From Methanosarcinales archaeon (GTDB lineage Archaea; Halobacteriota; Methanosarcinia; Methanotrichales; Methanotrichaceae), in NCBI GenBank assembly GCA_013415595.1, contig JAAEEW010000240.1:1-7207 (forward strand): 7,207 nt of DNA, written 5' to 3'. Below are positions 1 through 5,633 of this stretch, piece by piece. The notes under the pieces are model-generated. The model worked only from the letters and a program-made list of their open reading frames with translations. It was not told the origin of the DNA and made no database searches. Within the stretch, counting starts at the first letter, position 1. The number at the start of each line of letters is the position of its first letter. Made by a program: the position numbers and the translations under genes.

Positions 1-60
1 ATCCTAATGTTTTAGAAAAGACAGAGATACCAAGGGGCTGGGGGTGCTGGGCGAATCTAT

Positions 61-68
61 CTATATTA
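61..68 (+). promoter_or_regulatory. Possible TATA box for tfe
   Basis: CTATATTA is an AT-rich octamer resembling archaeal TATA boxes. With the usual distance of about 25 bases, transcription would start near base 90, leaving a leader of about 18 bases before GTG 108. This fits the short tfe start but not a start farther upstream. The box could instead be chance in an AT-rich stretch. Confidence 0.3.
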
Positions 69-107
69 GATGCGACAAAATTGTAGAGGTGTGAAGGGCT
101 CAAAATA

Positions 108-533
108 GTGGAAAATATGCCGTCGGAAGAGGTGACTGATGAGCACATGGCTGAGGTTACAGGTATCAGCCTTAATACCGTGAGGCGGACCCTATATCTG
201 CTATATGAGCACCGGCTGGCTGTGTACAGGAGAAAGCGGGACCCGGACAGCGGATGGCTGACCTATCTGTGGCAGCTCTGTCCCCAGAACATCGACAAAG
301 CCCTGGAGTCAGAGGCCCGGAGACTGCTGAGAAAGCTGGACAGCAGGCTGTCCTACGAGAAGGACCACGTCTTTTACGCCTGTGTGAACGGATGCGCTCG
401 ATTGGTATTCGATGATGCCAGCGAGGCCAATTTCATCTGCCCCTTCTGTCAGGGAAGTCTGGAGTACATGGAGAACAACCGCATCGTACAGACCATAGAG
501 CAGCAGATGAAGGCCATCAAGGCCAATCTGTGA
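108..533 (+). CDS. tfe: Transcription factor E, alpha subunit (TFE/TFIIE-alpha), 5' end possibly truncated or frameshifted
   Basis: Archaeal homologue of the TFIIE alpha subunit, a general transcription factor that helps TBP and TFB open promoters for RNA polymerase. The 141-residue product from GTG 108 shows the family's winged-helix part at about residues 8-57 (VTDEHMAEVTGISLNTVRR, then the SGWLTYLWQL wing), a charged linker helix (about 62-86), and a C-terminal zinc ribbon with C92-x3-C96 and C111-x2-C114. Usual family members are about 160-180 residues, so roughly 20-30 N-terminal residues (first helix of the winged helix) are missing from this start. Upstream in the same frame the codons still read EGLKIV, typical of TFE, but meet TAG at 84-86. 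A weak GAAGGG lies 9 bases before the GTG. Family assignment is secure; the start is not. A T-rich terminator-like site follows. Confidence 0.9.
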   Translation: MENMPSEEVTDEHMAEVTGISLNTVRRTLYLLYEHRLAVYRRKRDPDSGWLTYLWQLCPQNIDKALESEARRLLRKLDSRLSYEKDHVFYACVNGCARLVFDDASEANFICPFCQGSLEYMENNRIVQTIEQQMKAIKANL

Positions 534-544
534 GGCAAACGGTC

Positions 545-584
545 GCCGGAAGGGACTCTTCCCCGGCCCTGCCAGTTTTTTTTT
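545..584 (+). terminator. Hairpin plus T9 run after tfe
   Basis: GCCGGAAG (545-552) can pair with CTTCC (558-562) and, across a two-base bulge, GGC (565-567). The loop is GGACT. A run of nine T follows at 576-584. Archaeal transcription ends readily at T-runs, and this lies 12-51 bases past the tfe stop, so it is the probable end of the tfe transcript. Confidence 0.6.
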
Positions 585-779
585 CTTCCCTCACCGGACA
601 ATGGCTTTAAGGCAAATTTTTCAGTCAAACCACAATCCTCCGGCCCCAGTCTTCTCTTTAAAGCCCCGGCCTTGTGGAGGTGCAATTGCCAGTGCTGGAG
701 GGAGCAAGCCGTCTTGGTCCATAAACTACTTCTGCCCGGGGTGCCTATGCCACTATTCATCTCTTGATACAATCATTTT

Positions 780-785
780 GAGGTG
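780..785 (+). promoter_or_regulatory. Shine-Dalgarno site of the 113-residue gene
   Basis: GAGGTG lies 8 bases before ATG 794. It supports that start and argues for the plus-strand reading over the longer antisense frame covering the same DNA. Confidence 0.65.
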
Positions 786-793
786 CTGGGAAA

Positions 794-1135
794 ATGGCCA
801 GGGAGCTTAACAGGAGGGACGTCGAGATTCTCGGAAAGCTGGCTCCGGAGCTGCAGGAGCTGATCTGTCAGGGATCGGGCCTGGAGTTCCGGTCCATCCT
901 GCCGCCGGTCTCCAATCACTTCGCCAGGGACGATCTGGACCTGGCCAAGCGCCTGGAACGGCTCTCGGTGGAGGAGCTGCAGTACATATCCGCCCTGGTG
1001 GAGGACGGCTCGGAGAGCTTGGGCTGTCTGGCTCCGGAGGCGGCGGAGGTATTCTTCCAGGTGCTGCGAAATAAAATCTCCCCGGAGGCGGCAGAGCGGG
1101 CCAGGGTGGCCTACGAGCTTGGGGGCTGCGATTGA
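794..1135 (+). CDS. Small helical protein of unknown function (113 residues)
   Basis: I do not recognise a family. The protein is soluble, with no signal peptide or membrane segment. It seems almost wholly alpha-helical, with amphipathic stretches at about residues 5-26, 46-70 and 80-109, and is rich in Leu, Glu and Arg. Three cysteines (C25, C78, C112) are scattered and form no obvious metal site. The start is ATG 794, set by a good GAGGTG site 8 bases upstream. GC-rich third positions like those of the neighbouring genes support real coding. It stands alone: the tfe terminator lies upstream and a 215-base gap downstream, so it is probably transcribed separately. A possible weak TATA element (CATAAACTA near 720-728) precedes it. 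No function is proposed. Confidence 0.7.
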   Translation: MARELNRRDVEILGKLAPELQELICQGSGLEFRSILPPVSNHFARDDLDLAKRLERLSVEELQYISALVEDGSESLGCLAPEAAEVFFQVLRNKISPEAAERARVAYELGGCD

Positions 1136-1210
1136 GGGGCCCGGGAATATGATTGAAGGCGGCAGGTCGGCCCAGGCTGGCTGCATGGTTCCAAAAGGAT
1201 TTTGCCGGAT

Positions 1211-1231
1211 ATCACTCGGAATCCAAGTGAT
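1211..1231 (+). promoter_or_regulatory. 21-base near-perfect dyad, candidate operator
   Basis: The left half ATCACTcGGA and right half TCCaAGTGAT are inverted around base 1221; nine of ten symmetric pairs match. The symmetry continues through the centre, leaving almost no loop, so it suits a dimeric DNA-binding protein better than an RNA hairpin. It lies about 120 bases before tupA and about 80 before its TATA-like box. A weak terminator for the upstream gene (TTTT at 1231-1234) is the alternative. Confidence 0.4.
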
Positions 1232-1307
1232 TTTCGCTGGATTTGCTGCCTCTCTTTCCCCTTTCCGGTCTGCCGGCATTCATTTTACGTCTCTGTTTAC
1301 ATAATGC

Positions 1308-1315
1308 TTTTATAG
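1308..1315 (+). promoter_or_regulatory. TATA-like box of the tup operon
   Basis: TTTTATAG sits in an AT-rich island inside GC-rich DNA. A start about 25 bases downstream would fall near base 1337, just before the GGAGG of tupA, giving a very short leader. The flanks carry repeated GTTTAC (1295 and 1327) and ATAATG (1301 and 1322), described under findings as possible regulator contacts. Confidence 0.5.
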
Positions 1316-1337
1316 ATAGCTATAATGTTTACGGGAC

Positions 1338-1342
1338 GGAGG
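1338..1342 (+). promoter_or_regulatory. Shine-Dalgarno site of tupA
   Basis: GGAGG lies 8 bases before ATG 1351, which fixes that start. Confidence 0.7.
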
Positions 1343-1350
1343 AAACTTGA

Positions 1351-2274
1351 ATGACCACTAGAATTGTGATAGCTGCGCTGCTGGCCGCCGTCTTCCTGGC
1401 CCCCTTTGCCCTGGCCGAGGACGAGGATATGTCATCGGGAGAGCGGCTGAAGATCGCCACCACCACCAGCCTGTACGATACCAGGCTGCTGGACGTGCTG
1501 GAGACCATGTTCGAGAATGAGCACAGCGTCAGCCTGGACATCATTGCCAAGGGCACCGGCATCGCCATCGAGTACGGCGAGCGGGGAGACGTCGACTTGC
1601 TCATGGTTCACGACAAGGAGAGAGAGATCAAGTTCGTGGACGAGGGCCACGGCCTGGAGCGCCGCTGCTTCGCCTACAACTACTTCTGGCTGGTGGGCCC
1701 GGCCGACGATCCGGCAGCCGTTGCCGGCAAGAACGCATCCATGGCCCTGAAGGCCATCATGGAGATGGGCATGGAGGACCCCTCGGTCTCCTTCGTCTCC
1801 CGGGGCGACAACTCGGGAACCCACGCCCGGGAGAAGCTTTTGTGGAAGAACGCCGGACTGGACTACGAGACGGTCAGGACCTCCGGTCCCTGGTACGCCG
1901 AGGCGGGCCTGGGAATGGGAGAGACCCTGAACATGGCCAACGAGAAGGACGCGTACACCCTTTGTGACATGTCCACCTTCAAGGCCTTCCAGGGCAACCT
2001 GACCATCGTCCCCCTGATTGAGGGAAGCGACGATCTAATCAACGTCTACGTGGCCATGGCCATCGATCCGGCAACCCATCCCAATGTGAACTGCCAGATG
2101 GCAAATGAGTTTATCAACTTCCTGGTCTCAGATGAGGCCCAGGACGTCATAGCCACCTACGGCACCGAGACCATCGGCCAGCCCCTCTTCTTCCCGGCCC
2201 GGGGGAACTGCGAGCTGATCGGATGCTCTGAGACGGAGTGTGCCGCACCCACGACTGCCCCGTGCACCGCTTAG
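1351..2274 (+). CDS. tupA: Tungstate (or molybdate) ABC transporter substrate-binding protein TupA
   Basis: Captures tungstate outside the membrane and hands it to the TupB permease. Residues 1-22 form a signal peptide (hydrophobic core, ending AFALA before acidic EDED), and no lipobox cysteine is present. The TupA family signature follows: TTTS at 37-40 (oxyanion-binding loop), KGTGIAIEYGERGDVDLLMVH at about 67-87, SRGDNSGTH at 150-158, WYAEAGLGMGETL at 181-193 and AYTLCD at 201-206. These separate it from ModA and WtpA proteins. Length (307) slightly exceeds the usual size because of a cysteine-rich tail: C287, C292, C297 and C305 after the last conserved helix. ATG 1351 has GGAGG 8 bases upstream. 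It is the first gene of tupABC-tfx, and tupB follows within 7 bases. Preference for tungstate over molybdate is inferred from the family. Confidence 0.9.
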   Translation: MTTRIVIAALLAAVFLAPFALAEDEDMSSGERLKIATTTSLYDTRLLDVLETMFENEHSVSLDIIAKGTGIAIEYGERGDVDLLMVHDKEREIKFVDEGHGLERRCFAYNYFWLVGPADDPAAVAGKNASMALKAIMEMGMEDPSVSFVSRGDNSGTHAREKLLWKNAGLDYETVRTSGPWYAEAGLGMGETLNMANEKDAYTLCDMSTFKAFQGNLTIVPLIEGSDDLINVYVAMAIDPATHPNVNCQMANEFINFLVSDEAQDVIATYGTETIGQPLFFPARGNCELIGCSETECAAPTTAPCTA

Positions 2275-2281
2275 GCGCAAG

Positions 2282-2986
2282 GTGTTGGATTTGGATGAGA
2301 TAACATCGGGATTCATAAAGGCCATAGAGCTGATCGCCACTTTAAATCCGGAGGTGGTGGAGATAACCATCCGGTCCCTGGGCATCGCCCTGGCCTCCAC
2401 CGTCCTGGCCTCGGCTCTGACCATTCCCCTGGGAAGTCTCATCCATTTCCACAGTTTTCCGGGCAAAAGGGCTGCCATCAACGTCATCCAGACCCTTTAC
2501 AGCCTGCCCACGGTCACCGTGGGGCTGCTTGTCTTTTTGATGATCTCCCGCGCCGGCCCCCTGGGACATTTCGGACTGCTCTTCACCCCCTGGGGGATAA
2601 TCATCGGCCAGACCATCCTGAGAGTGCCCATAATGACCGGCCTTACCATCTCCGCCCTCAGCGGGGTGGGAAGCGATATCCGGGACACCGCCATATCCCT
2701 GGGGGCCACCGGGGCCCAGGCCATGTGGACCATCATCCGGGAGGCCCGGGCGGCGGTGGTGGCCGCCCTGCTCCTGGGATTTGGCCGGGCCATCTCCGAG
2801 GTGGGGGTGGCCATGATGATCGGCGGAAACATCCGGGGCTACACCCGGGTGCTGACCACGGCCATCGCCCTGGAGACCAACATGGGCAATCTGGAGCTGT
2901 CCATGGCGCTGGGCATCATTCTGATCTCCATCTCCCTGGTGGTAAACCTGGTCATGAACCGGGTCCAGGGGAGGTGGTGGAGCTGA
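2282..2986 (+). CDS. tupB: Tungstate ABC transporter permease TupB
   Basis: Integral membrane permease that forms the tungstate channel with TupC. From GTG 2282 it has 234 residues, matching the family's roughly 230. About five hydrophobic segments are visible (near residues 29-52, 63-87, 103-128, 157-180 and 205-226). The cytoplasmic EAA loop that docks on the ATPase is at about 132-160 (DTAISLGATGAQAMWTIIRE). The conserved FPGKR, SLPTVTVGLLV and GPLG-LLFTP stretches are typical of TupB. The start is uncertain: GTG 2282 has little Shine-Dalgarno, while TTG 2291 has AAGGTG 6 bases upstream and gives a better N-terminal match to the family. GTG 2240 would overlap tupA and is unlikely. The 3' end overlaps tupC by 10 bases. 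Confidence 0.9.
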   Translation: MLDLDEITSGFIKAIELIATLNPEVVEITIRSLGIALASTVLASALTIPLGSLIHFHSFPGKRAAINVIQTLYSLPTVTVGLLVFLMISRAGPLGHFGLLFTPWGIIIGQTILRVPIMTGLTISALSGVGSDIRDTAISLGATGAQAMWTIIREARAAVVAALLLGFGRAISEVGVAMMIGGNIRGYTRVLTTAIALETNMGNLELSMALGIILISISLVVNLVMNRVQGRWWS

Positions 2987-3735
2987 CCGACCTCCTGGAG
3001 CTGCACGACGTCGGCCTGTCCAGGGGCGGCCAGAGGATACTGGCTCAGGTAAATTTAAAGGTAAAAAGGGGAGAGATTGTGGCCATAATCGGTCCCACCG
3101 GATCGGGCAAGACCTCAATGCTTCGAATCGCAGACTTGCTGGACCAGCCGGACAAGGGCCGGGTGATCTACGACCAGCTCGACGTCAGCAGGGACCAGCG
3201 AGCCCGTCTGGCAGCCAGGAGGCGCATGTCCATGGTCTTCCAGAGGCCGGCCATGTTCAACTCCAGCGTGGGCTACAACGTGGCCTACGGCCTCAAGCTG
3301 CGGGGGGCCCGGGGCGCCGACCTGGAGGAGCGGGTGGACGAGGCCCTCCGTTCGGTGGGCCTTTCCGGCTACCAGAGGAGGAGCATCTCCGGCCTCTCCG
3401 GGGGCGAGGTGCAGAGGGTGGCCCTGGCCCGGTCCCTGGCGGTACGGCCGGAGCTGCTCATCCTGGACGAGGCCACGGCCAACCTGGACCCCAGCACCGT
3501 CTCGGCCATCGAGGGCCTGATCCAGGCCTCCCGGGAGCGAGGGGCCACGGTCCTGATGGCCACCCATGACCTCCTCCAGAGCAGGCGTCTGGCAGACCGG
3601 GTGGCGGTGATGATGGCCGGGACGCTGGTGCAGGTGGGACGGCCGGACGAGGTCTTCAGCCAGACGGCCTGCCAGCCGGTGGCCTCCTTCGTGCAGGGGG
3701 AGGAGTTCATGAGGTTGGTGGGAGACAGGGCTTGA
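2977..3735 (+). CDS. tupC: Tungstate ABC transporter ATP-binding protein TupC
   Basis: Cytoplasmic ATPase that powers tungstate import. All ABC motifs are intact in the 252-residue product: Walker A GPTGSGKT (39-46), Q-loop Q89, signature LSGGE (140-144), Walker B LLILDEA (160-166), D-loop NLD (169-171) and H-loop H197. No C-terminal TOBE/MOP domain is visible, so oxyanion-dependent gating of the ModC kind is not expected. The reading frame stays open far upstream inside tupB, but homology begins only at about LLELHDVGLSRGG. GTG 2977, just after a GGGGAGG stretch and 10 bases before the end of tupB, is the best start; GTG 2974 is equally possible. The overlap implies translational coupling with tupB. 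The stop TGA overlaps the start of the tfx-like gene. Confidence 0.88.
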   Translation: MELTDLLELHDVGLSRGGQRILAQVNLKVKRGEIVAIIGPTGSGKTSMLRIADLLDQPDKGRVIYDQLDVSRDQRARLAARRRMSMVFQRPAMFNSSVGYNVAYGLKLRGARGADLEERVDEALRSVGLSGYQRRSISGLSGGEVQRVALARSLAVRPELLILDEATANLDPSTVSAIEGLIQASRERGATVLMATHDLLQSRRLADRVAVMMAGTLVQVGRPDEVFSQTACQPVASFVQGEEFMRLVGDRA

Positions 3736-4214
3736 GCGGGGTGGAGAATATGGAGGAAAAGGATAGCGAATCGCTGCTCACCAGGCGGCAGGTCAGGGTT
3801 CTGCGGCTGAGGCTGGATGGCTGCACCCAGCAGGAGGTGGCGGAGAGGCTGGGGACCACCCGTTCCAACGTCAGCATCCTGGAGAAGAGGGCCCATCAGA
3901 ACATCCAGCGGGCCAGGGCTACCCTGCGGGAGTGGACCATGATCCAGTCGCCGGTCAGCCTGTCCGTTCCGGCGGGCACAGACATCTTCGACCTGCCAAG
4001 GCGGATATTCGACGAGGCGGACCGGAGGGGAATTCGGCTTCCCATCAACTCCCTGGACGTGGTGGTGGGCCTTCGCTCCCAGGCCCCGGAGCTCATCCAG
4101 GGTCGAATCCTGCCCCAGGAGATCGAGATCTACGTGACCCCGGAAGGGGGCATTCTGGTCGATCTCCCCCCAGCTGCCGTTGCCGGCTCCCAGGACCTGT
4201 CCGGGGAAGAATGA
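3732..4214 (+). CDS. tfx: Tfx-family DNA-binding transcriptional regulator
   Basis: Sequence-specific DNA-binding protein of the Tfx family, known in methanogens for binding upstream of the molybdenum formylmethanofuran dehydrogenase operon. Residues 15-65 carry a sigma-70-region-4-like helix-turn-helix: LTRRQVRVLRLRLDGCTQQEVAERLG then TTRSNVSILEKRA as recognition helix. A separate C-terminal domain (about 75-147) has the family pattern of SVPAGTDIFDLPRRIFDEADRRGIRLP, an I-x-GRIL segment and a final strand pair ending EGGILVDLP. Its ligand is unknown. TTG 3732 overlaps the tupC stop (TTGA) and has GGTGGGAG 7 bases upstream. GTG 3741 or ATG 3750 are alternatives that would lose only residues before the helix-turn-helix. 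Co-translation with the transporter suggests control by tungsten or molybdenum status; that is inference. Confidence 0.85.
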   Translation: MSGVENMEEKDSESLLTRRQVRVLRLRLDGCTQQEVAERLGTTRSNVSILEKRAHQNIQRARATLREWTMIQSPVSLSVPAGTDIFDLPRRIFDEADRRGIRLPINSLDVVVGLRSQAPELIQGRILPQEIEIYVTPEGGILVDLPPAAVAGSQDLSGEE

Positions 4215-4255
4215 TCTCCGATCCAAGGCCCGAGGCAGCAGGCCGATCATTCCCC
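4203..4255 (+). repeat. Inverted repeat at the 3' end of tfx
   Basis: GAATGATC (4209-4216) is exactly complementary to GATCATTC (4245-4252). Flanking GGG and CCC extend the stem past an AA bulge, and GGCC at 4227 and 4241 can pair inside. The stem includes the tfx stop codon (TGA 4212-4214). It may stabilise the 3' end of the operon transcript. The T5 run is 36 bases farther on, so it is not a classic terminator by itself. Confidence 0.45.
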
Positions 4256-4288
4256 ATCCGTTACGTCCTTTCCAGCCGGCTCTGATGT

Positions 4289-4312
4289 CGTTTTTATTAA
4301 TATTATTATCAG
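4289..4312. terminator. AT-rich convergent intergenic stretch, probable terminator
   Basis: A T5 run (4291-4295) followed by ATTAATATTATTAT interrupts otherwise GC-rich DNA between the stops of tfx (+) and the permease gene (-). Its position between convergent operons and the T-rich plus strand suggest termination, chiefly of the tup-tfx transcript. The minus strand has fewer consecutive T, so termination from that side is less certain. Confidence 0.5.
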
Positions 4313-4327
4313 CAGTCCCGTCCCCAT

Positions 4328-5536
4328 TCATTCCGCTCGCAGGGCCTCTATGGGGTCCAGACGGGCCGCCCTGGTGGCCGGGTAGGCTCCGGCCAGGGTG
4401 GTGGTTAGAACTCCGAAGAGCAGGCCCGCCAGGATGGAGGTGGGGGTGACTGACGAGGGTATGCTTCCCAGCATGCCGATGGCCGTGGCCGCGGCCGTGC
4501 CCAGCATTATGCCGATCAGGCTGCTTACCAGGCCCAGCACCCCGGCCTCCAGGACGTACTGGGTGCGAATGTCCCTGGTGCTGGCCCCGATGGCCTTCAT
4601 CACCCCGATCTCCCGGATGCGGTCTTTGACGGTCAGCATCATGACGTTGGATATGCCAATTCCGCCCACGATCAGGGAGATGGCTCCGATGCCCCCCAGG
4701 GCGATGCGGATCATGCCCAGGATGCCCTCGATGTTGGAGAGCATGGACTTCTGGGTGAAGACCGAGTAGGCCTCGTCCCGGTGGGTCCTGGCCAGGGCCT
4801 TCTTCATGTCCTCCGCCGCCCTCTCCGCCTCGGCGGGATCGTCAACCGTGGCCTGGATGCTCTGGTAATGGTAGCTCTTGCTGTCCAGGAGGTCCTTCAT
4901 GGCCGGGTGGGTGATGTAGATGTTGTTGTTGGTGTTGCCCCCACCCATGCTCCTCTCTGGCTCCTTTTGCATGACTCCCACCACCTTGAAGTCCATGAAC
5001 CGGTCGTCCAGGTAGATCCGTATCCTGTTTCCCGGGGAGATCTTCATGCGGAAGAACTCGTGAGCCACTCCGTAGCCGATGACCGCCGCCTTGGAGTCGG
5101 AGCTGTCCAGGAACCGGCCCTGGACCACCTTCTCCTGCAGGTCCAGCTCCCTGTCCGGGCTGACTCCCACCAGGGGGACGGTGGAGTTCTTGTTCCGGAA
5201 CTGAACGATGCCGTGGGCGTCGTACTGGGGGGCAGCCGCCTTCACCCCCAGGACGTTCTCCACGATGTCCACATCCCTGTCCGTCAGCTCCGCCGGCTCT
5301 TCGGCCACCGAGGTGCGGGGTCCGCCGAAGTTGATCGATCCGGGAATGACGTAAACCACGTCTATGTTCAGCTCTCCCAGCTCCTGAAATACGCCGGAGT
5401 AGAGTCCCTCCCCCACGGAGAGCATGACCACGATGGCCAGGACCCCGATTATCACCCCCAGGCTGGACATGAGGGTCTTGAAGCGGTCGGAGGAGAATCC
5501 CAGGACCACGTACTCCAGCATGTCCCTCAGCTTCAT
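4328..5536 (-). CDS. MacB/FtsX-type ABC transporter permease
   Basis: Membrane subunit of a MacB/LolCE-class ABC system, a group that acts on substrates outside the membrane and often works by mechanotransmission. The 402-residue product has the expected four membrane segments: one near 22-42, then three near 276-300, 330-355 and 367-387. Between the first and second lies a large extracytoplasmic MacB_PCD-like domain (about 43-270) containing VYVIPGS, GRFLDSSD and the NTNNNIYI stretch. The C-terminal FtsX region carries KDRIREIGVMKAIGAS (304-319) and ends YPATRAARLDPIEALRAE, hallmarks of the family. ATG 5536 has GAGGAG 6 bases upstream. It is the last gene of a leftward operon, 97 bases after the gene for a membrane-anchored surface protein, with the cognate ATPase first. 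Substrate unknown. Confidence 0.9.
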   Translation of the reverse strand: MKLRDMLEYVVLGFSSDRFKTLMSSLGVIIGVLAIVVMLSVGEGLYSGVFQELGELNIDVVYVIPGSINFGGPRTSVAEEPAELTDRDVDIVENVLGVKAAAPQYDAHGIVQFRNKNSTVPLVGVSPDRELDLQEKVVQGRFLDSSDSKAAVIGYGVAHEFFRMKISPGNRIRIYLDDRFMDFKVVGVMQKEPERSMGGGNTNNNIYITHPAMKDLLDSKSYHYQSIQATVDDPAEAERAAEDMKKALARTHRDEAYSVFTQKSMLSNIEGILGMIRIALGGIGAISLIVGGIGISNVMMLTVKDRIREIGVMKAIGASTRDIRTQYVLEAGVLGLVSSLIGIMLGTAAATAIGMLGSIPSSVTPTSILAGLLFGVLTTTLAGAYPATRAARLDPIEALRAE

Positions 5537-5542
5537 CTTGCA

Positions 5543-5548
5543 CTCCTC
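5543..5548 (-). promoter_or_regulatory. Shine-Dalgarno site of the permease gene
   Basis: GAGGAG on the minus strand lies 6 bases before ATG 5536 and sets that start. The 97-base gap holding it shows no clear promoter. Confidence 0.6.
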
Positions 5549-5633
5549 ACTTTCCGCCAGGCTTCGCCTTCGCTACTATCATTGACGTATCTTGGCATCG
5601 GCATTGCATATCGCCCATCCGGCGCTCTTGAGG

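Noticed and set aside
84..86. In-frame TAG before tfe read as pyrrolysine
   Set aside because: Pyrrolysine is essentially confined to methylamine methyltransferases and a few other proteins in hosts with pyl genes; nothing here supports it, and the codons farther upstream do not resemble a TFE N-terminus.
534..793. tRNA, small RNA or CRISPR repeats in the gap after tfe
   Set aside because: No B-box-like GGTTCRAATCC, no cloverleaf arms and no regularly spaced repeats are visible; only the terminator-like hairpin with T9 stands out.
601..810. Open frame of 69 codons on the plus strand in the gap after tfe
   Set aside because: It has no Shine-Dalgarno site, a low-complexity Pro/Ser/Cys composition, and it overlaps the ribosome site and start of the next gene. 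Treated as non-coding.
773..1279. Open frame of 168 codons on the minus strand over the 113-residue gene
   Set aside because: No recognisable domain, compositionally odd (Pro/Gln/Arg rich), and it spans both a coding region with a good Shine-Dalgarno site and a promoter region. It is a GC-rich antisense shadow.
2725..2976. N-terminal extension of tupC into tupB
   Set aside because: The extra residues are Gly/His/Pro-rich out-of-frame tupB sequence; ABC homology begins only after GTG 2977.
3369..4331. Long minus-strand open frame (320 codons) opposite tupC and tfx
   Set aside because: The plus strand carries intact ABC motifs and a clear Tfx protein; the antisense product shows no domain and crosses the AT-rich intergenic stretch.
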